Notes under the pieces: generated by a model
What the model saw: only the letters and a program-made list of their open reading frames with translations
The model's database searches: none
Told to the model about the DNA's origin: nothing
Origin: Parafannyhessea umbonata
GTDB lineage: Bacteria; Actinomycetota; Coriobacteriia; Coriobacteriales; Atopobiaceae
NCBI RefSeq assembly: GCF_900105025.1
Contig: NZ_LT629759.1
Location: forward strand, 124,001-188,000
Length of the DNA: 64,000 nt
Reading direction: 5' to 3'
In this document: positions 1 through 7,239 of the stretch, piece by piece
Position numbering within the stretch: the stretch's first letter is position 1
Layout of the letters: each line of letters starts with the position of its first letter
Position numbers and translations under genes: made by a program

Positions 1-266
1 TCGCCGCTCACGCCACGGTTCAGAAACAGCCGCTGGCGCGTGGTGAACTGGTAGCGGTTGCCCACGAACTCCACGGCCGTCTCGCGCGGGTAGCCGCGGT
101 CCAGCAGAAACGACAGCTCGGCCGCCGCGCGTTGCAGGGTCTCCATCGACTCCGTGCCAAAGTCCTTCTCGTCCGTGGGCTGGTACCCGCGGCGAGGCGC
201 GGCCGCACCGTCCGTCAGGGTGCCGTCGCTTGCGTTTTCGTTGCTATGGGTGATGTCGTATGACAT
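1..266 (-). CDS. DUF434 family protein (partial)
   Basis: The gene runs leftward off the window, leaving 88 codons from the start. After a variable, probably disordered first 35 residues, it reads LSFLLDRGYP, then VGNRYQ and RQRLFLNRGV, which is the recognisable core of the DUF434 family (function unknown). The ATG at 266 is preceded on the minus strand by AAGGAG at good spacing. Residues 33-37 (TDEKD) are encoded by a GACGAGAAGGAC sequence close to the motif dispersed elsewhere in the window. The C-terminal part is outside the window, so completeness cannot be judged. Confidence 0.75.
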   Translation of the reverse strand, partial: MSYDITHSNENASDGTLTDGAAAPRRGYQPTDEKDFGTESMETLQRAAAELSFLLDRGYPRETAVEFVGNRYQFTTRQRLFLNRGVSG

Positions 267-417
267 GGGATGCTCCTTGGTTTGCCGGCGTTTCGCACGG
301 ATACTCCTAGTCTACCCATCGCGCGCCCGCCCGTGTGCCGTGGCGCAACTTCCCACACGCCGCTCGGCAGGCTTTCCGCACGGCGTGCGCGGCACGCGCG
401 CCGCCTGGACGTGCCGC

Positions 418-1101
418 CTACGCGCCTGCGCCCATGCCCGCAAATCCCGTCTGGCGCAGCGCCTCGTACAGCACGACGGCGACCGCGTTCGAGAGGTTGA
501 GCGCGCTTATGCGCCAGTCGTCCACGTTCACGAAGTTGCCGCAGATGTCCTGCCGCGCAAGGGGAGAAGCGCCGGCCCCCGCGCTCGCGGCCGCGTCCCC
601 AAGCGAGGCCTCGTGCGCGGCCCACGCGTCGCGGTTGGAGAGCGACCTCGCGTCCGGAAGCATGGGGATGCGCTCGCAGCTTGCGGGGTGCGCGGCGAGC
701 ACCTGCTCGGGGATGCCGGTGCTCTCGGATCCAAACACCAGGAAGTCGCCGTCGCGGTACGTGGACTCGGCGTACGTGCGTCGCGCCTTCTTCGTCAGCA
801 GATGCAGCCCGGGCGTGCCTGCGGGCGCGTTGCCCGCGGTCGCGGCTCCGTCACCCTGGCCGCGCGCGCCGTCGTCCCCGCCCGCAAGGCCGTTCCGTCG
901 CAGGAACTCGTCCCAGCTGGCATAGCGCGTGACGTCCAGGTTTGGCCAGTAGCCAAGGCCGGCGCGGCGCAGCATGCGGCTGTCCAGGCTAAAGCCCAGG
1001 GGCTCCACCAGGTGCAGGCGCGATCCCGTGAGCACGCACGTGCGCCCTATGTTTCCCGTGTTCGCCGGGATCTCCGGCGCGTAGAGCACGATGTTGAACA
1101 C
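418..1101 (-). CDS. trmL: tRNA (cytidine(34)-2'-O)-methyltransferase TrmL
   Basis: SPOUT-class methyltransferase expected to 2'-O-methylate the wobble base of tRNA-Leu. The N-terminus (FNIVLYAPEIPANTGNIGRT) is diagnostic, followed by HLVEPLGFSLD, the cofactor-loop segment VFGSESTGIP and the C-terminal NLSNAVAVVLYEALRQ. I chose the GTG at 1101 because GGGAGG lies 8 bases upstream and the family begins exactly here; an upstream in-frame extension to about 1152 lacks family similarity. The protein is about 227 residues, longer than the usual ~155. One Gly/Ala-rich insertion follows the FLRRNG segment, and a second of about 45 residues splits the usual IPM..SLNLSN motif. The insertions are odd but the core is intact. 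Confidence 0.9.
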   Translation of the reverse strand: MFNIVLYAPEIPANTGNIGRTCVLTGSRLHLVEPLGFSLDSRMLRRAGLGYWPNLDVTRYASWDEFLRRNGLAGGDDGARGQGDGAATAGNAPAGTPGLHLLTKKARRTYAESTYRDGDFLVFGSESTGIPEQVLAAHPASCERIPMLPDARSLSNRDAWAAHEASLGDAAASAGAGASPLARQDICGNFVNVDDWRISALNLSNAVAVVLYEALRQTGFAGMGAGA

Positions 1102-1311
1102 CAGCGATGCCTCCCGTCCCGCCCGGCGCGCGCCCTGCGCGCCCGCGGCCATCTACGCGGCCCCATGGCGCGCGTCTCCGTCCCAGCATCATAGGCGCAT
1201 TCCCCCTGCGCGCGCACGCCGCGCCGCCGCAGTGGTATCGTGACGTGACGGCGCCGTCGGCCCGCGCGCAAGCCGCGTGGCCGAGTACGGCGCATCCGGG
1301 AGGGAGGCACC

Positions 1312-2160
1312 ATGATCAGGCTGTTCGCGTCGGACCTCGACGGCACCCTCCTCAACGCGCTGCACCGCACGGACCCGGTGGTGCTGCGCTCCATAGCCCG
1401 CGTGCGCCAGGCTGGCCTGCGCTTCTCGCTCGCAACGGGGCGCACGCTCAGGAGCGGCCGCCAGATGGGCTTTGCGGGCAACGTGTGCGTCGTGTGCGCA
1501 AACGGCGCCATCGTGCTGGACGAGGGCGGCGCCCCCATCCGCACCCGCAGTCTGGATCCCGCCTTCGTGCAGGAGCTCGCCGCGGCGTTTCCCACGGCGC
1601 CGCTCGAGTTCGTGACGGTCGCGCACACCTACCACCTGCAGAGCCTGGAGCAGCACCGCGCGTCCTTTGGCAACGCGCCGCTCGCCCGGCGGCTCCTCAT
1701 GCGCGCGCCGGGGCTCGTCGGGCCTCCGGAGCACGTGTATAACGTCACGCGTGCCCAGCTCGCCTCGCTCGACGTGCTGAAGGTGAACGCCCACCTCCAG
1801 GGACCGGGCCTCGCCCAGGACGTCCACGCGTTTCTCGCCCGGCATGCCGACGTCGCCACCAACGCGCCGTTCGACCCGTGCATGTTCGAGATAACGGCCG
1901 CCGGCGTCAACAAGGGGGAGGCCCTCGCGTGGCTGGCCGCGCGCCTGGGCATCGCGGAGGACGAGGTGGCCGTCTACGGCGACGGCGGAAACGACGTGGT
2001 GATGCTGGAGCGCTTCAGGCACGCGTACGCCACGGAAAACGGCTCGCCCGCGGCCAAGCGCGCCGCCGGCACCGTCATCGGGTCGTGCGCCACGTACGCC
2101 GTGCCGCGCCACGTGGTGCGGACGCTTCGTGCGCAGGGGTCGCTTTGCGCCGCGCGCTAG
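1312..2160 (+). CDS. HAD-superfamily (Cof-type) sugar-phosphate phosphatase
   Basis: Class IIB HAD hydrolase of 282 residues. Motif I is DLDGTLLN at residues 8-15 (nucleophile Asp). Motif II is LATGRT, and motifs III/IV sit in NKGEALAWLAARLGI and the GDGGNDVVML loop that binds Mg2+. These enzymes dephosphorylate sugar phosphates, FMN or pyridoxal phosphate; the substrate cannot be read from sequence. The ATG is preceded by GGGAGGGAGG. It sits head-to-head with trmL across about 210 bases and may be co-transcribed with the deformylase-like gene 95 bases downstream. Confidence 0.85.
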   Translation: MIRLFASDLDGTLLNALHRTDPVVLRSIARVRQAGLRFSLATGRTLRSGRQMGFAGNVCVVCANGAIVLDEGGAPIRTRSLDPAFVQELAAAFPTAPLEFVTVAHTYHLQSLEQHRASFGNAPLARRLLMRAPGLVGPPEHVYNVTRAQLASLDVLKVNAHLQGPGLAQDVHAFLARHADVATNAPFDPCMFEITAAGVNKGEALAWLAARLGIAEDEVAVYGDGGNDVVMLERFRHAYATENGSPAAKRAAGTVIGSCATYAVPRHVVRTLRAQGSLCAAR

Positions 2161-2255
2161 CACCAACGGATATACTGTCAAAACGACTGTCGAAACGTAC
2201 ACGGCGCCGCACGGGCGCCTTGGGGCCGCGCAAACGCGGCCGGGAAGGAGCCCAC

Positions 2256-2675
2256 ATGATCAAGGAACTCTGCAAGGACGAGGCGATCCTCTCCAAGAGG
2301 TGCGAGCGCGCCACCGCAAAGGACGCGCCCGTCGCGCAGGACCTCATCGACACCATGCACTCGCTCGAGGACTGCGGCTGCCTCGCCGCAAACCAGATCG
2401 GCGTCACCAAGGCCGTCGTCGTCTTCCAGGATGATGCTGGGGAGGACCACGTGCTCTACAACCCCCGCATCATGATGGGCCTGCGCGCCGCGAAGATGGT
2501 CGAGGGCTGCATGACGCGCGACGAGCCGTCCAAGGTCACGCGCTACCAGAAGGTGAAGGTCAGCTTCGACGAGCTGGTCGACGGCGAGCTCAAGCCGCGC
2601 CGCCGCGACTACACGGGCTTCGAGGCCCAGATGATCCAGCACATGTGCGACCACTGCCAGGGCAAGCTGGTCTAG
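2256..2675 (+). CDS. Peptide-deformylase-like protein lacking the catalytic Glu
   Basis: A 139-residue member of the short polypeptide-deformylase family. Motif 1 is CLAANQIG, motif 2 is EGCMT (Cys metal ligand kept) and motif 3 reads QHMCDH instead of QHExDH. Both His ligands remain but the Glu that acts as general base is Met (codon ATG at 2641-2650). In genuine deformylases loss of this Glu abolishes turnover, so this is probably not the cell's main Def; it may be a metal-binding paralogue or act on another substrate. The start has GGAAGGAG 5 bases upstream. The next gene lies 71 bases downstream on the same strand. Confidence 0.8.
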   Translation: MIKELCKDEAILSKRCERATAKDAPVAQDLIDTMHSLEDCGCLAANQIGVTKAVVVFQDDAGEDHVLYNPRIMMGLRAAKMVEGCMTRDEPSKVTRYQKVKVSFDELVDGELKPRRRDYTGFEAQMIQHMCDHCQGKLV

Positions 2676-2746
2676 CGGCCCGTATCCGCGGGGCCGGCGC
2701 GCGCCCGGCAAGGTGCCAACCCGCAAAAGCGCCAAGGGAGAAGAAC

Positions 2747-3568
2747 GTGCCATCCTCAGTCGCAGACGCCAACGAGCGTGCGATCTACTCGCTCATCTGC
2801 AGCGAGGACGGCCTGAGGGCGCGTGACGTCGCCCGCAGGCTCGGCATCGACCGCACGACGGTCAACCGCTACCTGTACGCGTCGCCCTTTGTGCGGGACC
2901 TCTGCTATCGCGACGACGCCTACCTGTGGTACGGCCTCATCGGGCAGACGGTCCCGCATCACGGCCTCGGCGAGTTTTGTGGCTGGTACGGCACGGTGGG
3001 GGAGTTCCTCGCGCAGGACCGCGACGCGTGGCTGGCCGAGCTCAAGCGCGGCTGCGCGCGCATCGGGCGCAACCTCAATAACGCGCGCGGACTCTTCCAC
3101 TCGTTTCTGGACACCCACGACACCATGGCCTCGCTCTTCTCGGACCTGCGCCAGCTGGGGTCGCCGGACCCCACCAGCTGGGAGCTCTGCTTCGAGCTGC
3201 GCATACGCCGCGCACGCCACGTGCGGATCTACGCGGACGTGTTGCTGCTGGTGCCGCCCACGTCAGCGGCCACAGCCACGGGCGCGCCAGGGCCTCCCGC
3301 GTCCGCGCGGCCGGGCTACGCGTTCAGCCTCGAGTTCAAGATGAAGGACGCCATCGACCAGGCAGAGGTCGACCAGGCCGCAAAGTACGTGCCGTACCTT
3401 GAGGTCGTGCTCGGCCCCACGTACAACGTCGTCGCGGCGCTCGTGCTCACGTCCGCCCGCGACCTGTACACCCACGCGCGCATCTCGCGCAGCACGGCGG
3501 AGGTGTCCGTCGCATCCGGTGATATGCTGTTCAACGTGCTCGACGAGTACTTGGGCTTCCTGTCCTAG
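2747..3568 (+). CDS. HTH protein with PD-(D/E)XK-like C-terminal domain
   Basis: About 273 residues from a GTG start with AAGGGAG six bases upstream. Residues ~5-45 form a helix-turn-helix (SLICSEDGLRARDVARRLGI then TTVNRYLY). The C-terminal half has an alternating strand/helix pattern with YADVLLL (Asp164) and SLEFKMKD (Glu196-x-Lys198), then a Gln/Glu-rich helix. This D...ExK arrangement is that of PD-(D/E)XK nucleases, separated by a Pro/Ala-rich loop. I do not recognise a named family. It could be a DNA-binding nuclease or a regulator with an inactive nuclease fold. Its neighbours (deformylase-like and flavin-binding genes) give no functional clue. Confidence 0.55.
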   Translation: MPSSVADANERAIYSLICSEDGLRARDVARRLGIDRTTVNRYLYASPFVRDLCYRDDAYLWYGLIGQTVPHHGLGEFCGWYGTVGEFLAQDRDAWLAELKRGCARIGRNLNNARGLFHSFLDTHDTMASLFSDLRQLGSPDPTSWELCFELRIRRARHVRIYADVLLLVPPTSAATATGAPGPPASARPGYAFSLEFKMKDAIDQAEVDQAAKYVPYLEVVLGPTYNVVAALVLTSARDLYTHARISRSTAEVSVASGDMLFNVLDEYLGFLS

Positions 3569-3656
3569 GCCCGGGCGGGCGCGCGTCGCAAACCACGAGC
3601 AAGAACCACCGGCCGTCAAACGCCAACCGCCGATAGCCAACTGCCAGGAGGCTCCC

Positions 3657-4160
3657 ATGAAGGCAATGCGCAGGAAGGACCGTTCCGTCACCGATCCCAA
3701 AAGGATCGAGCGTATCCTCTTGGCGGCGCGCATCGTGCACCTGGGGCTCGTGGATGGCGGCCACCCATACGTGGTGCCGCTGCACTACTGCTACGAGTAC
3801 GCCGGCGCGGACCTCACGCTGTACATGCACTCCGCGCGCAGCGGCCGCAAGATAGACGTGATAGGCGCAGGCGCCCCGTGCTTTGTCGAGCTCGAGTGCG
3901 ACGTCGATCTGGACGACGGCGGCAGCACTCCCTACGATCAGGCCTGCAAGTACGGCTCGTTCTACTCCAGCGTCATGGGCGAGGGCACGGCCTCCCTGGT
4001 CACGGACGAGGACGAGAAAGTCCACGCCCTCAGGCTCCTCATGCGCCAGCAGACGGGCCGCAGCTTCCCGATCACCCGCCTCATGGCCAAGCCCGTCGCC
4101 GTCATACGCGCGCACATTCCCGCAGACGCGCTCACCGCAAAGGCCCACATGCGCAAGTAG
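3657..4160 (+). CDS. Pyridoxamine 5'-phosphate oxidase-like flavin-binding protein
   Basis: A 167-residue split-barrel protein of the NimA/PNPOx-like group. The order MRRKDRSVTD, ILLAARIVHLGLVDGGHPYVVPLHY, LYMHSARSGRKID and the KYGSFYSSVMGEG strand is typical of FMN-binding 'flavin nucleotide-binding' proteins common in anaerobes. It probably reduces or binds small molecules with FMN; it lacks anything specific to pyridoxine synthesis. The ATG has CAGGAGG six bases upstream. It ends 75 bases before the 36-bp palindrome that precedes the next gene. Confidence 0.8.
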   Translation: MKAMRRKDRSVTDPKRIERILLAARIVHLGLVDGGHPYVVPLHYCYEYAGADLTLYMHSARSGRKIDVIGAGAPCFVELECDVDLDDGGSTPYDQACKYGSFYSSVMGEGTASLVTDEDEKVHALRLLMRQQTGRSFPITRLMAKPVAVIRAHIPADALTAKAHMRK

Positions 4161-4235
4161 GACCCCCACCGCTCAAATGCGTTGGCAGCGTGTCGATAAA
4201 ATTGAACCCATGAGTTCAAAATCGTTGTGCTAAAG

Positions 4236-4271
4236 TGTCCGTAGTTCAATTTAAGAATTGAACTACGGACA
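4236..4271. promoter_or_regulatory. Perfect 36-bp palindrome upstream of HTH::AlaA
   Basis: Arms of 16 bases (TGTCCGTAGTTCAATT and its exact complement) flank the 4-base spacer TAAG. Related half-sites TTGAAC/GTTCAA occur at 4202-4219 as an inverted pair and ATTGAAC again near 4287-4293. The cluster sits 39 bases upstream of a gene whose protein starts with an XRE-type HTH, so an autoregulatory operator is the simplest reading. The stretch is AT-rich against its surroundings. It lacks a T-run, so it is not an obvious terminator. Confidence 0.7.
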
Positions 4272-4309
4272 TCTGCGTTAGATTGAAATTGAACTTCGAA
4301 AGGTCGGAC

Positions 4310-5908
4310 ATGTCCCACAACCTCTTCAGCGATCGGCTTGCGGAAGCGATGGAGAAGGGCGGCCTCCGCCAGTCGGACCTCATCCGCATCGCGGCGGAGC
4401 AGGGCCACAAGCTCGGCAAGAGCCAGCTGAGCCAGTACCTCAGCGGCAAGGTGACGCCTCGGGCCCAGGCGGTGGTCATTCTCGCCCAGGCGCTGGGCGT
4501 GAGCGAGGAGTGGCTTGCGGAGGGCGAGGCCGCGTCGCAGCCAGAGGCGGTTGCGCAAGAGGCTGCCACGCCCGATGCCGTCGCACAGTCGGCACCGCGC
4601 GGGGAGGAAAGACGGGAGCCCGAAGAGGGCTCGATGGGCACGAAAACGATGGAGAAGGGCACTGCCGCCGGCAGGCAAGGGGAAGGAAGCTCCATGCGTC
4701 AGTTCACGAAGTCCCACAAGCTCGACAACGTCCTGTACGACATCCGCGGGCCCGTCCTGGACGAGGCCTACCGCATGGAGGACCAGGGCATCCATGTGCT
4801 CAAGCTCAACATCGGCAACCCGGCCCCGTTTGGCTTCCGCACGCCGGACGAGGTCGTGAAGGACATGCAGGACCAGCTCACGGACTGCGAGGGCTACTCC
4901 AACAGCCGCGGCCTCTTTACCGCGCGCAAGGCCATCATGCAGTACGACCAGCTCAAGGGCATCCCCAACGTGGACGTCGAGGACATCTACACCGGCAACG
5001 GCGCGTCCGAGCTCATCCAGCTTGCCATGAACGCCTTCATGAACGAGGGAGACGAGATCCTGGTCCCGAGCCCGGACTACCCGCTGTGGACCGCGTGCGC
5101 CACGCTGGCCGGCGGCACGGCCGTGCACTACATCTGCGACGAGAAGGCCAACTGGTACCCCGACATCGAGGACATCAAGAGCAAGGTCACGCCGCGCACC
5201 AAGGGCATCGTCGTGATCAACCCCAACAACCCCACGGGCGCCCTGTACCCGCGCGAGGTGCTGCAGCAGATCGTGGACGTGGCGCGCGAGCACCAGCTCG
5301 TGATCTTTGCGGACGAGATCTACGACCGCCTGGTGATGGACGGCAAGGAGCACGTCTCCATCGCGAGCCTCGCGCCCGACCTCTTCTGCATTACGTTCAA
5401 CGGCCTCTCCAAGAGTCACATGGTCGCGGGCTACCGCATTGGCTGGATGAGCCTCTCGGGCAACAAGCGCATCGCCAAGGACCTGATCGACGGCATCAAC
5501 ATGCTGTCCAACATGCGCCTGTGCTCCAACGTGCCCGCGCAGTCCATCGTGCAGACCTGCCTGGGCGGCATCCAGCGCTCGCAGCAGCTGCTCAAGCCGG
5601 GCGGCCGCATCTACGAGCAGCGCGAGTACGTGTACGACCGCCTCTCGCACATGGATGGCGTCACCGTCACCAAGCCGGAGGCCGCGTTCTACATCTTCCC
5701 GCGCCTGGACCCGGACAAGTTCCACATCACGGACGACGACCAGTTCGCGCTCGACCTGCTGAAGGACAAGCACGTGCTCGTGACGGCCGGCAAGGGCTTC
5801 AACTGGGAGACGCCCGGCTACTTCCGCATCGTCTACCTGCCGCGCAAGCACACGCTACACGATGCCATGGACGCCCTCGAGGACTTCCTCGGCTACTACC
5901 ACCAATAA
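4310..5908 (+). CDS. XRE-type HTH fused to AlaA-like alanine aminotransferase
   Basis: A 532-residue fusion. Residues 1-72 are a helix-turn-helix (GLRQSDLIRIA, LGKSQLSQYLSGK, ALGVSEEWL). Residues ~73-128 are a Glu/Ala/Gly-rich linker. From 129 on the protein follows the alanine/glutamate-pyruvate aminotransferase AlaA closely: YDIRGPVLDEA, LKLNIGNPAPFGF, PDYPLWTA, INPNNPTGALY, FADEIYDRLV, the PLP lysine in FNGLSKSH (Lys368) and a C-terminal YYHQ. An ATG at 4694 (residue 129), exactly at the enzyme start, has its own GGAAGGAAG, so an unfused enzyme may also be made. The chosen start has GAAAGG seven bases upstream. The HTH may bind the adjacent palindrome, linking pyruvate/alanine state to transcription (inference). 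Confidence 0.88.
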   Translation: MSHNLFSDRLAEAMEKGGLRQSDLIRIAAEQGHKLGKSQLSQYLSGKVTPRAQAVVILAQALGVSEEWLAEGEAASQPEAVAQEAATPDAVAQSAPRGEERREPEEGSMGTKTMEKGTAAGRQGEGSSMRQFTKSHKLDNVLYDIRGPVLDEAYRMEDQGIHVLKLNIGNPAPFGFRTPDEVVKDMQDQLTDCEGYSNSRGLFTARKAIMQYDQLKGIPNVDVEDIYTGNGASELIQLAMNAFMNEGDEILVPSPDYPLWTACATLAGGTAVHYICDEKANWYPDIEDIKSKVTPRTKGIVVINPNNPTGALYPREVLQQIVDVAREHQLVIFADEIYDRLVMDGKEHVSIASLAPDLFCITFNGLSKSHMVAGYRIGWMSLSGNKRIAKDLIDGINMLSNMRLCSNVPAQSIVQTCLGGIQRSQQLLKPGGRIYEQREYVYDRLSHMDGVTVTKPEAAFYIFPRLDPDKFHITDDDQFALDLLKDKHVLVTAGKGFNWETPGYFRIVYLPRKHTLHDAMDALEDFLGYYHQ

Positions 5909-5930
5909 GTCCTGGGGGATGTAACCAAGC

Positions 5931-5968
5931 GAGCGCCATGTCCGGCTGGGCATGGCGCTCTTCTTTTC
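5931..5968 (+). terminator. Rho-independent terminator of HTH::AlaA
   Basis: A 10-bp perfect stem (GAGCGCCATG / CATGGCGCTC) with a 10-base loop, followed by TTCTTTTCC, 22 bases after the stop codon. Confidence 0.85.
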
Positions 5969-6016
5969 CCGTGAAAACCGAACGAATTGGGCGTACGAAA
6001 ATGTCTCAAGTAACGA

Positions 6017-6045
6017 AACCGAACAAATGAGGTACTCGGTTTTTT
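6017..6045 (+). terminator. Second, weaker hairpin with T-run
   Basis: AACCGA / TCGGTT stem followed by TTTTT, about 50 bases past the first terminator. It may catch read-through. The preceding AAACCGAAC also occurs at about 5975. Confidence 0.4.
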
Positions 6046-6073
6046 AACTACAGGGGGGCAACGCATGCAAAAG

Positions 6074-6111
6074 GCGGGCGAGAAGGACGTGACCTCGTCC
6101 TTCTCGCCCGC
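6074..6111 (-). terminator. Terminator of the leftward sucrose operon, built from the dispersed motif
   Basis: Perfect 15-bp stem: GCGGGCGAGAAGGAC at 6074-6088 and its complement at 6097-6111, loop GTGACCTC. Read on the minus strand it is followed by CTTTTGC, as expected for termination after the fructokinase gene. The same 15-mer forms an inverted pair at 34667-34706 inside a coding region. Confidence 0.8.
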
Positions 6112-6168
6112 TTGGCGTGTGGGTGAAGCGTGGCTGACAGGGGGTTGGTGGGGAAGCCGTGCGGCGCG

Positions 6169-7128
6169 CTAGGCGTTGTTGGCGAGCACGCCCTCGACCG
6201 CGTCGCGCGGCGGCATGGCGGGGATGGCGCCCCTGCCCTGCACGCAGAGGGAGGCGACGGCGTTGCCGAAGCGCGCGAACGAGGCCGCGTCGTCCAGCGT
6301 GAGGTCGCGGACGTCCTTGCCGGAGTCGAGCAGCGCGCACAGGAAGCCGCCCCAGAACGAGTCGCCGGCACCGGTGGTGTCCGTCGCGTCCACGCGGAAG
6401 CTCGGCACCATGCGCGCGCCCTCGGCCGTGACGACCATAGCGCCATCCGCGTCGAGCGTGACCACGACGACCTTGGGTCCCTGCGCAAGGATCTTGCGGG
6501 CCGCCTCGATCGGGTCGGACTCGTCCGTGAGGAGTCCGGTCTCCTCCGCGGAGATCTTCACCAGGTCCATCATGTCCACGACGGAGCGCATCCGCTGCGC
6601 GGCGACCTCGGCGGACGGCCAGAGCGACGCGCGGTAGTTGGGGTCGTACGAGAGGGTGGCACCGGCGTCGCGCGCGATGCGCAGCGCCTCGAGCGTGGCG
6701 GAGCGGGCGGGCTCGTCGGTGAGCGAGAGCGAACCCACGTGCAGTACGCGCGTGTTCTGCAGTACGTCGCGGTTGAGCTCCTCCGGGCGCAGCTGGGTGT
6801 CAGCGCCGGGTTTGCGTGCGAACGAGAACGTGCGCTCGCCCGTGGGGTCGAGCGCCACGAACGCGAGGGTGGTGAAGTGGTCGGGGTCGCTCACGAGGCC
6901 GGAGCAGTCGACGTCGTTCTCTTCGAGCGTCTGCCGCAGGAAGTCGCCGTGCATGTCGCACCCGACCTTGCCCACGAACGCCGTGGAGTGGCCGAGCCTC
7001 TGCAGCGCCACCAGGACGTTTGCGGGGGCGCCGCCGGGGTTGCGCTCGAACAGCTTCTGTCCGGAGGGCGACATCCCGGCATCCGTAAAGTCAATCAGCA
7101 GCTCGCCCAGCGCGGTTACGTCGTACAT
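6169..7128 (-). CDS. scrK: Fructokinase (PfkB family), sucrose operon
   Basis: Ribokinase/PfkB sugar kinase of 319 residues. It has the N-terminal substrate loop GELLIDFTDAG, NPGGAPANVLVALQRLG, GKVGCDMHGDFL and the C-terminal signature DTTGAGDSFWGGF with the catalytic Asp. It would phosphorylate the fructose released by ScrB from sucrose-6-phosphate. The ATG at 7128 fits the family start and has AAGGGA upstream; an in-frame extension to 7164 is not family-like. The gene follows the sucrose PTS gene by 111 bases on the same strand and ends at a strong terminator. Confidence 0.9.
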   Translation of the reverse strand: MYDVTALGELLIDFTDAGMSPSGQKLFERNPGGAPANVLVALQRLGHSTAFVGKVGCDMHGDFLRQTLEENDVDCSGLVSDPDHFTTLAFVALDPTGERTFSFARKPGADTQLRPEELNRDVLQNTRVLHVGSLSLTDEPARSATLEALRIARDAGATLSYDPNYRASLWPSAEVAAQRMRSVVDMMDLVKISAEETGLLTDESDPIEAARKILAQGPKVVVVTLDADGAMVVTAEGARMVPSFRVDATDTTGAGDSFWGGFLCALLDSGKDVRDLTLDDAASFARFGNAVASLCVQGRGAIPAMPPRDAVEGVLANNA

Positions 7129-7239
7129 GCCCAGATCCCTTCTGTCTGCGTCGGTCGGTCGCAACGTCGCGACCGACCGTAAGGATATGCCATGCCGCGC
7201 GCCCGGGGCGGGACGCGCGGCATGGACTTGGATGAGCGG

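Noticed and set aside
5975-6030. A nine-codon frame (MSQVTKPNK) after HTH::AlaA
   Set aside because: Too short, no ribosome-binding site, and it overlaps a terminator-like hairpin.
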